The position numbers and the translations under genes are program-made. A DNA stretch of 63,282 bases from Vitrella brassicaformis (taxonomy: Eukaryota; Sar; Vitrellaceae): positions 2,302 through 65,583 of the forward strand of contig CDMY01000276.1 of NCBI GenBank assembly GCA_001179505.1, given 5' to 3'. Position 1 is the stretch's first letter. The number at the start of each line of letters is the position of its first letter. The notes below the pieces were generated by a model. It had not been told where the DNA came from, did not search any database, and saw only the letters and a list, made by a program, of their open reading frames with translations. Shown piece after piece: positions 9,721-23,611 of the stretch.

Positions 9721-12700
9721 GAGAAACGCCACGATCCCCTCGGTCACAGCTGTTTTTCGTGGGGAAGTATGACCGTGTGTGTGTGTATATATGTGGCTGG
9801 CCGGATGCCAACTGGTCAGCAGCTCATTTCTCGCTCTCATTCGGACTGTGCTTGCACTGCACATGTCTGTGTCGACGCCCGCGTCTCTTTCCACCGATCT
9901 TCAGGATCGATTGTGCGTCCATGCGATGCGTTCACACAGGGAGGCAGGGAGCAAGGACAGATAAACTTGTCAGCAGCTCTGTCATGCCGGAGCCACAGCC
10001 AGCAGCAGTGCGAGCCCTCAGACAGACAAGTGTGTGTCCGTCCGTCTGTCTGTCTGTCTGTCTGTCGAACGCGTGACGACACACACAGAAGTGTTCCCAT
10101 GACAGGCAGGCTGTGTCTGCCCCTCCTCGGAGTCCTCCCATAGTCAGGCAGGCAGGCAGGCCCTCTCTATAGACATGTGCAAACCTCATTTGCCAGCCAA
10201 TCCAACACGTGGGCACCGCGTGGGCATCGCATCAATCAGTGGACTTAGCTGTGGAGTGGGCGGGCGGCAAAAAATAGCGGTAGGTGCCGTGGCGCCAACC
10301 GACAGACAGACAGACAGACAGATGCCAGCTGAAAAGCCTCGAGCGCACCAACCACACACATACACGTAGAGAGCTAGAGATGCACGTTGCACGATCCACG
10401 TGAAGAGAATACAGACAACCCTTAGGTGTCTGTCACCCATCAGAACACACACACGAGCTGACCCTCACACATGCACACGCACTCCAATGTGGCCACATAC
10501 AGAGCAGATGTGGCAGCATACAGAGCATCACCATTGACGTGACGTGTACGGCGGCAGCAGCAGCAGCAGCAGGAAAACCGCCCGCTCGTGTGAGAGCTTT
10601 GAGCCGAGTGGAGGGAGCCGATAGAAGGAGAGAGGGGGAGAGGGGGGGTCACTGAATTAATTAAAGGGGCAGCAAACAAGCAGTCAGTGTTGGCTTGGCT
10701 CTTCTGTCTTCTGTTCTGTTCTGTTCTGTCCTGCGTGTGCATCGATCGTATCGATTCGTGTGTGTCACAAACAAAAGATACATAGGCCAAAATGAAAGTA
10801 ATGGCCAGGGACCCACCATGCGATGCGATGCGACGCGCCTAAACCCTCCTCCCCTCCCCTCCCCCGCCGTCTTATAAAATCGATCGAAGCCCCAAAAGAG
10901 TGTTTGCATCCTGTGCTATTGCGCATATCGAGGAATGAATCAATCAAGTGTAGTTAGGTAGCAAATCCTAGTATGTACCACCAGCAGCACCAGCACCGTG
11001 ACCCATCCCATGCCATCCCATACACACACAGGCTCCCATACTCACAGACACACACTAAGGGGGACCAAAAATATATCCGCACGAAGCGAAGCCATCACCG
11101 CCCACGTCATGTGACGTGACGGCCCATCCGTCCATCCTTCTCCCCATTTCCGTGCGGAAAAATACTTACACCTTCTCGATGGACACGCAATCAAACCCAC
11201 ACACACGACACGCACCAGCACGGCAGGCAGACAGACCGAGTCGCTCGATAGTTCCTAGAGACCAAAAGGCAGACGACGAGAGGAAGACAGACAGACAGAC
11301 AGACAGCGGCAGCGAGGGAAGAAGCCCTCTGACAACACACACACATCAGCTGTGCTGTCGCAGTGACACCTGTGTGTGTGTGTGTGGAGGGATCTAATGC
11401 AACAAGTGCTTCTCTACAGAGGAGAGAGGAGAGCCAGCTAAGTGGCCGGCAGGGGCACACACACACACGTTGAGAGAAAACACTTGGACAACACAAGAAG
11501 GTCCATCCATCCATCCATCCGTGCAGCATCTAGCTGAGAGAGAGGGAGGGGGCATCGACTAAACAAAGTGTTACTCGCTCTCTCTCCTCTCTGTATGTGT
11601 GCCTGTGTGTGGAGGGGTGCGTGGCGTGGGCGGGTTGGTGGCTTGAAAGGGATCAAAACGGAACAAAACATGTGTGTGTGTGTGTGTGTGTGCGGACTAA
11701 GGTGTCTGAATCTGTCTGTGTGAGAGTGAGTGAATGTCCTTAGCACGTGTCGGATGACTGACAGGTAAGTGACAGGTAAGGCAAAGGAGCGATCATTGCC
11801 GCATGGGTGGTGGTTGAGGCACACACACACACACACGCCATCCGATGGAGGGATGGAGGGACACGCCATCCGATGGAGGGACACGCCATCCGATGGAGGG
11901 ATGGAGGGATGGCTGGATGGAGACCTGTGAACAAATTCAAACAACACACAACCGACACGACACACGACAGAGTGAGACAGAGTGAGACAGGGTGGCTGGA
12001 TGCACGTGTCGCTCGCTGCTCATGGGGAGGTGAACCAATGAATGAGCAGCAGACAGACAGACAGACGGACAGACAGACATTCTCTCATCGATCCAAAAAG
12101 GGAAAGGGGTCGACCAAAAAACACCAACACCAGCCAATGAACAGACACATGGAATGGACAGATCAACACAATCATACGGTCAGTCATCGCACCGGGCGTG
12201 CAGAATACACACACACACACACACACACACAGAAATATAAAACACCAACGTTCATTTAGATGGTGCGGCCGCGGTGCGTTAGTTACATAAAAGAAAATTC
12301 CAGGTTTCTATGTATTTGCTGCAAGTAGGTGTGGATGATCCATCCATGCCAACCGAATACACATATGGATACACAGCTCACGGTGGGACTAGACAGACAG
12401 ACAGACTAGTGGACAGAAAGAGAGAGGGACAAGCGTCGCAAAAAGGCCGGCCCATCCAGACGCCACAGCACTCCAGACGGACGGACGGAGGGAGGGAGGC
12501 AGGACACGCAGTCTCGATAGTCGACTAAATCACTCGCACGCACTCACGCACGCACGCACGCAGTCGCACATTCACTCACTCACTCAAAGATGCATGACGT
12601 GTGGATGGATCGGCTCATGGATAGATTGGTCAGGTATGCGACACAAACGTGGATGTGCATGTGTGTGTATGTATGTGTGTGTGTGTGTGTGTGGGCTGGT

Positions 12701-14102
12701 TGTGTGCAACAGGCCGCCAATCCTCACGTCAGCATATCGCCAGAGAGAGATGAGGGCCGCACAGCACAGCACAGCACAGCACAGCACAGCGCAGCGCAGC
12801 GCAGCAGAGCCCTCCTCTCTGCGCTGCACACTCATATATTCCTCTCTCATCCATGCCATGCCATGCCATGCAGCAATCACTATTCTCTTCAAAACACCCC
12901 AACCTCCCTCAGGCTCAGACTTGACTCATGCGGGCGCACACGCACTCTCCCAAACAGCCAGCCCAGCCAGGCAGCAAGACGGACAGCCGAGCGGACAGAC
13001 AGACAGACAGACAGACGCACCGATCGATGGATGCATTGTCGCACGGCTGGCTGGCTGATGGATAAAAAGGCAGGCGGGCAGGGAGCTCGTTGGACGGCAA
13101 CACATCCACCACGATCCCAGATACCCCACTCCCACCCGATGGATCAATCAATACTGTCCCATTTCTCCCCATATGAGAGTGAAAAAGAGAGACAGACAGA
13201 CAGACAGACATCGGTGCTCCCATTCTCTCCTCCACTGCCCCCCTCTCGGCTCGCAGCTCGACCCGTCCGCACTCACTCATCCGTTCGTTCGACAGCGAAA
13301 AAGACATAGATCCACACACACGAGAGCGCTCATGGACACACACAGACACACGGGCGGACGAAGGCAGAGAGAGAGGGGAGACCGCCAGATGGAGGGAGCA
13401 TTGGAAGAAGGCCACACACATCACATTACATCACACGACAGGACACGCCACGCATTGACATAAACAAAGACCCCAAATTCGCATATATCATCCGTTGAGC
13501 CATTCATCCGTTCACTCAGGCAGACATCACATGCATGCATGTGAGCCAATCAATGAATGGAATGAAATGATACGATACGATACGATACAGGTTGGTGCGC
13601 TCTCTTCTCTCGAGTGATTGACTCACTCATCTCGGCTGGCTGCATGTGTGTGGGTGTGTGTCAGCCCAGCCACACGCGCAGACACAAATACATACAATCC
13701 TTCCCACAGCCATCCCATCCAGCCAGCCATCCGTCAGTCAGTCAGTCAGTTCGCTCGGGAGGCTTGTACATATCTCACTCATCTCACATATGCGACTTGG
13801 TGTGTCTGTCGCAGGAATGAGCATCAGCCAGCGGTCATACAACATACTGACGGCTCAAAACCTCCCACAACTATCTAATGCAATGAATGGCGCGCATGTG
13901 TGTGTGTGTGTTGGATGCCATCAGTCGTCAGCCGTCGGCTGGCTGGTCACTCACTCACTCACTCGTCATAGCTGGAGGGAGCCGCAGCAAGAAGCTCTGA
14001 ATGGGCCATCCAGTCACACCAGGCACACACAGACACACACAGACACAGGCACACAGGCATGCGTGTGAGATGTGATGTGATTGATGCACTCGTTTCCGCT
14101 CG
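9362..14102. other. Gene-poor 4.7 kb region rich in simple repeats
   Basis: The first ~360 bases are the duplicated 3' flank of family-5. The rest shows (CAGA)n, (CA)n, a threefold 20-nt tandem repeat at about 11841-11900, a CACAG/CGCAG array at 12760-12804 and GATAC repeats near 13566-13590. I found no set of exons with consistent phase on either strand. It is about ten times longer than the other intergenic intervals. Confidence 0.6.
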
Positions 14103-15540
14103 TCAGCTAGTCATTGTCTCACCCTCTTTGCTGACGGCGAATCCCTCCAGCCACAGTGCCCTCTTGTCCCCCTTGCTCCCCGCCTGCTGGTGGTGGTGTT
14201 GGTGGTGCTGGTGACGGCTGCCGGCCGATGAGGCGCTGCTCTGGCGCATCAAGGCAGACGCAGGTAGCAGAGGAGTGTCATCCACTGGTGTGGTCAACGG
14301 TGGGGCGGGCAACGGAGAGGGAGACGGGAAAAAGGGCAGCAACGCCACTGGGCCGCCGCCACTGGATGCGGCACCCGCCGTGCTGCCCACCAGCAGCGGC
14401 GAGACCACCCCACTGCCCTCGGGGGTGTTGACGAGTGGCCCCTCGACACGCATGAGGGCCTTGCGGGGCGAGAGTGACACGAGCATGGCTGCGCATGGCA
14501 GGTGGTAGGGCTGTCTCTCCGGCGAGCACGGGGAGCTGGTGCTGCTGGGCGACGAGCATGGCGAGGGGGTGGTGCAGGTGGACGAGTGGTGGAGGGAGAG
14601 GGATGGGGAGGCGGAGGGGCGGGGAGGGCTGGGGTGGTGGTGGTGCGGAGGGGCGGAGCCGCGGTTGATTTCCTCTGTGCCGTGGGCCCACCGACAGTTG
14701 ACATTCTCACACAAACCTGATCGATTCGTCCAGCATACACACATACTGTCAGACGAGACGTGGTGTAGTGGTTGTGTGCCATGGTGTGGTGTGGTGTGGT
14801 GACCGGCAAGCCAAGCCTTGCAGATGTTCTTCTTCTTGAATGCAGGTGTCGCCCTCAGTTCCGCCAGTGAGTGGGCGTACTGGCAGTGGGGGTTGCCGCA
14901 GTCGGGCCTGCTGTATGTGGATGACCGCTGGATGTGCGGACACAGAGAAGTCTTGCGCAAATCGGGCTGGCTGCGGAGGTCCTGCAGACAGACAGACAGA
15001 CAGACAACGAAATGCATTCAGTGGTCGGCAGGCGCCTACGTATGAGCACATACCTCTGGCCCGTGCGCATAGCGACAAGCCGCACCCCAATAGCACCTGC
15101 AAGTACGGAAGAACAAAACAAACCAATCACATGTTCACATGTCTGGTAACAAACCCGACAGTGAGGCGTACCGATTCTTAGTCGTGTCTGGGTCGTACCA
15201 ACGACACAGCCTGACACCCACATGTGGGCACAGGACACACACAAATCACACAACACACACCACAGTGCTGGCGGAGGCCTCGCTTACAAGCGCTCACCGT
15301 GTTTTGTGGAACTAAGTTGCACCACACCGTCACCCAGGTACACACCACACACCAAAACCAACACAAACACAACAGACAGACAGACAGAAAACTGAGACAA
15401 CACTCGAGGCGGTGGCGTCTTTCTGCTCATCGGTGCTTCCTCACCTGAGTGAAGTATCTGTTGCGGAAGTCAGGGCTCTCTCTTTCGTCCACCAGACTCT
15501 CAGTGACGCCCGATGACTCCTCGCCTCGCCGCGACGTCAT
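14103..15540 (-). CDS. CCCH-type tandem zinc-finger protein
   Basis: Minus-strand exons 15445-15540 (start MTSRRGEE, ending DFRNRYFTQ), 15054-15096, 14804-14981 and 14103-14716. Exons 2-4 join in phase. Three CCCH-like units can be read: the end of finger 1 (CYWGAACRYAHGPEDL), finger 2 (KTSLCP…CGNPHCQYAHSLAEL, with a longer first loop than usual) and finger 3 (CKAWLAGLCENVNCRWAHG). This spacing resembles apicomplexan CCCH RNA-binding proteins. The ~200-residue C-terminus is Ser/Pro/His-rich and disordered. Exon 1 ends in phase 0 while exon 15054-15096 needs phase 2, so at least one small exon lies between. A 14-nt candidate at 15298-15311 gives FHKTR in the right phase but leaves finger 1 without its first Cys. 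A role in mRNA binding is expected from the family. Confidence 0.8.
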
Positions 15541-16213
15541 CTCGCTGTGAGGTCAGACAGCGAGCCCAGAAACTAATTGCTGGCTGGCGGAGAGCTTTTG
15601 ATGGCGCAGGGTGCGCCTTTGCCCTCCCCGCTCGGCGGGCAGCCCCGGTCCGACGCACTTGTCTGCAGATCTTGGCTGGGGATGCGGTAGTTCTGGCTGT
15701 GCGGGGACGCTTGCGGCTCTCTCCCTGTTGGCTTATTGGAGAAAGGGAAGAAAGTGAGGAAGATGGTTGGGGCAAAGGTCAGGCAAGAAGTCGAGATTCT
15801 CGACGGGCCCCATACCCCCCCCCCCNNNNNNNNNNNNNNNNNNNNNNNNNNNNNNNNNNNNNNNNNNNNNNNNNNNNNNNNNNNNNNNNNNNNNNNNNNN
15901 NNNNNNNNNNNNNNNNNNNNNNNNNNNNNNNNNNNNNNNNNNNNNNNNNNNNNNNNNNNNNNNNNNNNNNNNNNNNNNNNNNNNNNNNNNNNNNNNNNNN
16001 NNNNNNNNNNNNNNNNNNNNNNNNNNNNNNNNNNNNNNNNNNNNNNNNNNNNNNNNNNNNNNNNNNNNNNNNNNNNNNNNNNNNNNNNNNNNNNNNNNNN
16101 NNNNNNNNNNNNNNNNNNNNNNNNNACCCCCCCCCCCCCCCCCCCCGCTGAGACGACGTTCCCCTGCACGTCTTGGAATTCCTCTTCTTTCAAGCAGGTA
16201 GTCCCCCCCCTCA
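15541..16213. other. Divergent promoter region containing an assembly gap
   Basis: Lies between the starts of the CCCH gene and the 16214 gene. It contains 300 Ns (15826-16125) bordered by poly-C runs. A leader exon ending TTTCAAG just before a CAG near 16195 suggests a 5'-UTR splice for the right-hand gene. Nothing else is recognisable. Confidence 0.5.
15826..16125. other. Assembly gap (300 N) flanked by poly-C
   Basis: Exactly 300 Ns, with C homopolymers on both sides. The second gap in this window has the same form, so true gap length is unknown. Confidence 0.99.
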
Positions 16214-18306
16214 ATGGATACCGAGTCTGAGTCACACATCTCATCTGGCCTTGAGACCGACTCAGGCGACAGCGGCCACGACTTCTTTGTGCCGCCAGCG
16301 AAGCTGAGGCAGCGGAGAGCCGCCAAGCCCGTGACTACAGAGGAGGAGAAGAGGCCCGGTGAAGTGGTCATTGACCTGCAGCATCTGCTGGCGAGCCTGC
16401 AGGAGGAAGATGAGGGCGAACTTGAGGGGCTCACCGACGCCCAGAAGGAGAGAAAATGGGCCAAGAGGCGGGAGATCGGCGTCGTGCGTGAGTATGACGT
16501 GTCGTTGACGAGCCCCGCTGGCGAGGCCGCGTCGCTGCTAAGCGCCGGTCAGAAGGAGTGGGCGTGCCTGGAGTTCTGCCTGGCTGTCGAGCAGGGTGCG
16601 CTGTCCAGCCGGCGGCTTGTGGCACAGTGCATCGAAACGGCGAGGGAGCAGAGTGAGGACTGCAACATCAACGTGGCCTTGACGCAAAGACGCTTCATCA
16701 CACTGGTCGGTCGGTGCACGGGACACCGTTTGTTTGATTGTCTGTCGCGTCATGCTTTGCTTGTTGATGGGTCGGTGGGTGGGTGCAGGATTGCTATCGG
16801 AAGATAGAGGTGCGATTGCTGCCGGAGATCTTGGCAGAGACGCTCACGATACTGAGCAAAGAGGCCGAGCAGGCGGCGCCTATCGCAGGACACCAAGCGA
16901 CAGCTGAAGGTCACGCAGACATACACATTTGCAGACAGAGAGGGAATGACGTTATGGATGGCTGTCGGCATATTGTCTGTGTACTGCAATTCATTCAGAG
17001 CGTCAGTATTTCGGCATCCTGTCGAAGGGAAGAACGGTCGTATTTGCTGTGAGAAAGGCGGGTGCGAGTGGCCTGCTGACATAAGCGCAGCTGCCACAGC
17101 ACAGAGAGAGAGACACGATTGATGCTATCTCGCCGGCTAGCATCACTCCACTCCCTGCGTCCCTCCTCTGTGGTGCATGGCGTGCAACACACATACAGGT
17201 AGGGTGTTCACGATGCACCTCTTGGATCCCAACATCGAGCAGAAGAGGGGACCCGCGATTATCGTCTTTACTGAGTGAGTGAGGGAGGGAGCCAAGCGAG
17301 ACATAGACATGCCCGGATCCGAGGTGCATCATGTGTTCGACTGTCTGTCTGTCTGTCAGCCCCGAGAAGCTGCGCGGCTACGTGGAGGTCATTTATTCAA
17401 AAGACCCTCTGGTATGGTTTGCATCTTTGTGTGTGTATGAGCACGTACAAGCTGGAGGACTGACTGGCCGTGTCGTATTGTTGTGCTCGGCTGCAAAGGT
17501 GCGGATGATGCGAGACGCACGGTACCGTTGCTGGATCATACGAAGCAGAACCATGTAAGTAAGGCATGCAGAATGGATGGAATGCTGAAAGATAAACATG
17601 CTCCTTCGTCCGTCCGTCCATCCGGCCATTTGATTGATCACTGATCAGGTATGTGAGACCGCCGAATCGCCCCAACTTCACATCGAGGCACAGAGTGAGT
17701 GACTGAGTGACCAATCGAATCAACAGGAATCGCTCCAATCCTTCATCTCTCCAACGACGACAGGTCCACGAAGAGGCCGGTATCGGCACCGCACAAGACC
17801 AGCTCGGTGGGCCGCATTGCAGGCAGCTTGGGAAACACAACGCACCATCAAGCCAGTCGACCAGGTCTCTCGTGGGTGCGGTGCAGACCCTAAGTATCCT
17901 GTGAGTCTGACCTACACGTACGTGAGCTCCTGTGCAACCCTCAACGACCACGGAACGACCAAGGCACGCGCCGCACGACACACGGACGTTGCCATCAGAC
18001 TGCTCTCTGTGTGTGTGTCTCTGTGACTGTGCTGCAGAAGTATGAGCGCACCTTCACCTGGTCTCCCTTTTGCGGCATGACGTCGGGCACGGTGGCACAA
18101 ATCATCAAAGCCGCCAGGAGGGACGCCGAGAAGGTACACAAACACGGGGCTGGCTGAAGGCTGCCTGCCTTGTTTGCCTCCTCCACGTGTGCTGTTGTGT
18201 GTGTGTGTCGCCCACGAATCGGATGCAGGAGGGTGAGGGCGGGCGGAGAAAAAGACGGCAGAAGGGCCGGGAAAGAGTCAAGAAGCCGAGAGGCGGACAG
18301 ATATGA
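16214..18306 (+). CDS. Conserved-looking protein of unknown function, basic C-terminus
   Basis: Nine exons: 16214-16705, 16789-16909, 17199-17274, 17360-17411, 17499-17554, 17649-17694, 17727-17900, 18038-18133 and 18229-18306. All joins keep phase and give about 396 aa. The N-terminal 90 residues are acidic and disordered (MDTESESHISSG…). A folded middle follows, with segments such as CYRKIEVRLLPEILAETL, FTMHLLDPNIEQKRGP, LRGYVEVIYSKDPL and WSPFCGMTSGTVAQI. The C-terminus is strongly basic (RRKRRQKGRERVKKPRGG), suggesting a nuclear or RNA-binding location. Exon 7 is Arg-rich and less convincing than the others. I do not recognise the family. The promoter side abuts the gap, so additional 5' exons may be missing. 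Confidence 0.65.
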
Positions 18307-18807
18307 CCAACGCACTGAGCCAGCCCGCCAGCAGCCAGTGGGCTTTCTGCCCCTTGACGCTTCTGTACTTTGTTGTTCATCTGAGTGAGTGAGTCATCGA
18401 GTGGGGCATTAGGCAGGCAGGCAGGCAGGACGAGTCGAGCCTTTTGGGGTGTTCATGTCGGGCGTGAAGACACACACACACACATCTACAGAGTGAATTC
18501 ATTGACTCGTGTGTGTATGCATCGATCTGCAATTTGTGGTTTCGGTCGAGGTTATTGAACTTGCCCTCGTCGATTTGAGTGAGAGACACATTTCGGCCTC
18601 ACACTCACACCACACCTCTGTCTTTCTGAGTGTTTCCATCAAGGCCTTCACACCTCAAAACACCGCCAGTCGATATGTCGCTTTTCGTCTTGACATCGAT
18701 CCATCCCTACCACACCCTCGTACGTATCCTCTCCCAGCCACCTGCCTGCCTGCCTGCCTGCCTGTGCACCCACCCACCCACCCACCCACATACACCGAGC
18801 TAGTCAG
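18307..18807. other. Convergent intergenic region
   Basis: 500 bases between the 3' ends of the 16214 gene and TEX10. It has GCAG, CCTG and CCCA repeats and no exon-like signal. Confidence 0.6.
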
Positions 18808-21800
18808 TCAGATCTGTCCCTCGAGCAGCCTCGACAAAGCACCCGTCAACACGGTCACCCTCGACGCCAGCTCAGGCTCACCCCCACCTCCAGCCCCCAC
18901 TCCCGCTGCCATCAAGCCACTGCCGTCGTACACTTCGCCCTCCGGCACACGAATGCTCCCGTTCAGGCTATCACGCACCTCCCGCATCCGTCTCTTCGAA
19001 TCGTCGCTCCGCTCGGCCAGCGCCAGACTGCCCACCATGTGGCTGCGGAAGACGATCGACGCAACCACCACCTCCAAAAGTTGCAGCGCCCTGCCGTTGA
19101 AGTCGCTCAGGTGTGTGGCGAGCATCCGCACCACCAGCAGGAGCAGATTGGAGTAGCCGTCGTCGAGCTGACGGGGGACAGACGGGGAGGAGGTGGCCAA
19201 GAGGATGGTGAAAAAGGCGCCGACAAGCGCGAGGGACGACGGCCGACATGCAGATGCGCCGATATCGTTAGGGAGGGAGATGTTGGGCTGGTCCATATCG
19301 AGGCCGAAGGAAGACAGCAGACGCTCTGAATGAATGAATGAAATGAATGGCAATAGCAAACATACCAACACATGTTTTGCGGCTGCGTGTGCGTGCTCAC
19401 CGTCGAGCAGTTTTCCGAGCAGCTGATCGACCGTGCCTGCATCAGACCCTGCCATGTCGATGATCTGTTTCACCGACGCGCCAGAAGGGGGCGGTGGCGG
19501 CAGGTCCTCCAGACACGCCTTGACGACGGCCAGCGCCACCTCCTCGCTGCCGGCACCGCAAGCCACAAGCCGATCGCCTCTCTCTCTGATCTGTTGGTCG
19601 ACTTTTTCCTCCCCCCACAGTCTGTGGAACGGTGTGGGTATCAGAGACGTGACGAACAGATGCAGGAACAGCAGGCCGGACGCCGAGGGTGCTGATGCTG
19701 CCGTGTCGGCGCTGCTGGTGGTGCTGCTGCTGGTGCCGTCAGGCAGGATACGAGTGAGGGGCAGTGCGACGTTTTGCACCGCTTCAAGGGCCTGACACAC
19801 ACACACACAGAGAGAGGGAAAGGGATATATGGCGCATAGGTGTGAGTGAGACACGTGTGCATGCGTGCATGCTCATGCCTACTTCCTCGGCTGATCGCAC
19901 TTGCGGCATCGCTGGACACCGCGCCAGCGCCCGGGCAGCCACCCGCAGCAGCGACCAGTGGCGGTCCAGTGGCTCAATGCCGCCACCACCCCCACCATCA
20001 ATCAAACTCTGGCCGTCTTTGTGCAGGATGGTCATCACAAACTGCAGCCGGGCCTCCATCGGCAGCGCGCTGCAGACGGGGATGCCCACAACCGCCTGAC
20101 ACAGAAAAGCCACAATATATAACATACCAGCTCTAGCTGAGGATAACGCGCGGAGAGAGCGTCACCTCTCTGCGCCAATCCATACCTCCACGAGCAGCTC
20201 CCGCGCAGCTCGATGCAGCACCGGTACATGGCCGTCGTCACGTCCCGCCCCTGCCTCTCCCACCACCACGAGTGCGGCCAGGCGAGCGAGCAGCGCTGCG
20301 GGCATCTTGGTCATGTGCAGGAGGTGAGGCACGAAGGCGACCGCCAGAAGCTGGGTGGACAGCGGCAGCCCCACCACGACTGGCGGCGACGAGTTCGAGC
20401 CCACCAGAAAGGGCACCTGATGGATGGATGGATGGATGGACAAGCATACACACGGTGGGTGGTCGGTGTTGAATCGCACTATCCGCTCACCGATGCAACG
20501 AGCAGCCGCGTCCGCAGCTGCTGGGCACTCGCCCTGACGGACGGACAGGCAGGCAGACAGATCCACACATACACAACACAACACACATGCAGCCCGGTTG
20601 CGTCGCCACCCCACCAACCAACCAGCCACCCACCAGCCACCCACCTACCTTGTTTCTGTGGTGTCTCTGCACATGTGCAGCACCAGTGCGAGCAGCAACT
20701 CCGACAGGGGCGGGTTGGTATCCTTGAGGTAGAAGAGCAGCTTGGGCCACAGCTCCGGCCACCTGTGCCGGGACACCAAACCACCACCGCCGCCACAACC
20801 AGAGCCGTCTCGAGAGACCAGCGGCAGTGGGGGGCCTCTGCACGCCCCTGGACACAGCTGCATCAGCTCGGGGGGCACCGACACGGGCAGCTGCCGAAAG
20901 TCCACTGCACACACAAAGGACAGGCGAGAGAGAAATGGACAGATGGATCAACGGATGGATGGGTGGGTGCTTGCTGTAGTTGGTTGGGTACATACCTCCC
21001 TGCAGGGCTGCAGTGAGGAGGAGACACCCTACCGAGGACTGCCAGATGACAAACCCCCTCCCTGTCGGCTCACTCTTCTCGTCAACCGTCGCCTCGTCGC
21101 GCCTCTGCCTCTTGTCGGCCGGCCCGTCGGCCAGCCCGCCGGCCACGCCATCAGAACGTCTCTTCTTGGACGAGTTGCGGCGGTCCTGGGTGAGCTCGCG
21201 GCTCAGCTTAGTGAAGACCGACGGACGGCTTCCGACGTCGTCTGCGTCGGTGCGAGTGTCTTCGTTGGGCCGGTGGGCTTGGTCACCATCAGGCCTCTGT
21301 GCGCTGGTATCCTGTTCTTCCTGTTGCGAAGCAGGCCAGTAGAGGCGGTGCACGACTCTCTCGAAGTGCGTGCGCAGGTGGGCCAGCAGCTGGGGCAGCT
21401 GATGGTGTTGCTGCTCGGTGGCGGCCTTGGTCCTGCTCTTTGCTGGCGCGTCGACCGTGTCGGTGTGACTGTGTGGATGAGGGAGAGGGAGAGTGGTGGT
21501 GATGGCCTCGGGCAGCCGTCGGTAGAGCAGGCAGTAGATGCTGCCTGTCAACACATACACCTGCTGAAGCCGGGCGGATATGCCATAGCTACTGCTGATG
21601 GTGCTGCTGGTGTGTGGCGAGTCGGTCGCTGTGGCTGTCGGCCGTTGCGTCTTGAGGAAGGGGCCGCCCTTGTGTGTGTCTGCCCGCAGCTCGAGGTGCT
21701 CCAGCACCCTCCGCACATACTTGAGCAGCTTGTGCACCCGCTGCTGCGATACTGTTGGTTCAACAGGGCAACAAACATAGTATCACGACAGCAGCCGAGC

Positions 21801-23576
21801 CGTAAGCCATCCGCTACCCCGTTTCTCTCACCCTGGTCCTCCCTCTGTCGCAGGACGGTGCTGGTGCTGCTGCTGCTGCTGCCTGTGGCGGCTGCTGTGT
21901 GTTGTGTGAGAGCGGCATCGGTGACCTGGAGCACCAGCTGGGCCAGCCGAGTGTTGCTGGACTCTATCGCCTGCTGGTACACCTGATAGACGCACCCATG
22001 ACGCACCATGCACACACGGATGCGATGCGCACCAGGGTGACCTGGCCTGTGTGTGGTGTTGAATACGTACCTCCCTGTTGACGCCTGGGGGCGTGACGCG
22101 GCTGAGAGGGAAGAGGGCGAAGATCTGACTCGTCAGGTCATCCACAACCTGCAGAAACACATGCAGTGCACCGCACCGTCATTCACCCTTTGGTTGGTGG
22201 ATGGGTCTGGGTGCGTGTGTGCCTGCCTGCCGGCCTGCCTGCCGGCCGGCCTGCCTGCCTGTCTGTCTGTCTGTCCAACCGCTGCATCGACGGGTGCGGC
22301 GCGGCGAGTGGCGCACAGCTCGGTGAGAAGCAGCATCACGTCCAAACTCCTGAACATACACAGAGACAGACAGACAGACAAACACGGACACCGTAGACAT
22401 CATGCTGCTTGGTGATTCACCCACCCATTCACCCACCGACGCACTTGAGCTGTCGCTGCAGCCTCTGCAAGACCTCCTCAGACACTTTGGACCTCTTGGC
22501 GCCCCCGACCTGATGCACATGCCATTCGGGGACACATATGGTGTGGGTGTGCTGCGGGCCGGCTGGCCGGCTGCCCTGCTGGCTGGCTATCCATGTGGGT
22601 ACCGCGGCTTCGGCGAGGGTGGCGGCGGACGGCTGCTGCTCCAGCCAGAGGTGCACCAGCTGACGCAGCAGACGGTTGTAATCTGATGCCGGTGGGCCGC
22701 CCTGACACACAGACACAAACAGATACACAGACAAATATACAGACAGACGCAGGCCACAACGGATCTCTCATTCTCACGGGGTGTGTCTGCCATGAGCCCA
22801 CCTGTTTGTGTGTCGTCAGTGTTGACACAGACCCCCCGATGCGCCACGACTCGCTGATAACGTCTTGCAGCGACAGTTGCGCAACATCCCCCTCTCGCTG
22901 ATGATCAGGCTCACCAGCAGTCGGTCCACGGTTGTCCAGTTGCTGTTCCAGCACCCTGCACACAACATGCCATCTTTTTCCACCCAATCACGGCCTTGTG
23001 CCACCCTCCCTCCCTCCCTCCCCCAGTAACCAACCTGTGTAGGCATGCTAGTACGGTGTGCGTCCGAGCAGAGCCCTCGAGAAGGCCGCAGAGGAGCGCG
23101 GGCAGCTCGTGCAGCAGACCACGGATGAGTGCCGGGCGGTGCCTGACGTACAGCTCCAGGATCTCACTGCCCTCCTCACGGATGTCACGACGCACGTGCG
23201 TCAGGCAACTGCACCAACACCACAGATGAGCCTACACATACCTGCCTGCCTGCCTCACGCACCGCATTTGGTCACTCACTGACCTCTTGAGGTAGGCCGA
23301 CAGCAGGTTGCCGTACGCCGACAAGTCTGCTGCAGCTGCTGCTGTCGCCGGTGCGACCACCTCTCCCTCTCCCTCTCCCTCTGTGTGAGTGAGGACGCCC
23401 TCCAGAAAGAGTCTGTAGTTCCGCCGCACCGTGGCGTCCTCGTCGACCGCAGCACACGCGGTCTCCTGCAGGACCATGCCCAGCCGGGAGCGGAGGGCGT
23501 GTGGGTACTTGGTCAGCAGCTCACGGATGCCCTGGATGGCATTCCGACGAGTGGTGAAGTTGTGATGACGAACCTA

Positions 23577-23611
<35 letters not shown>

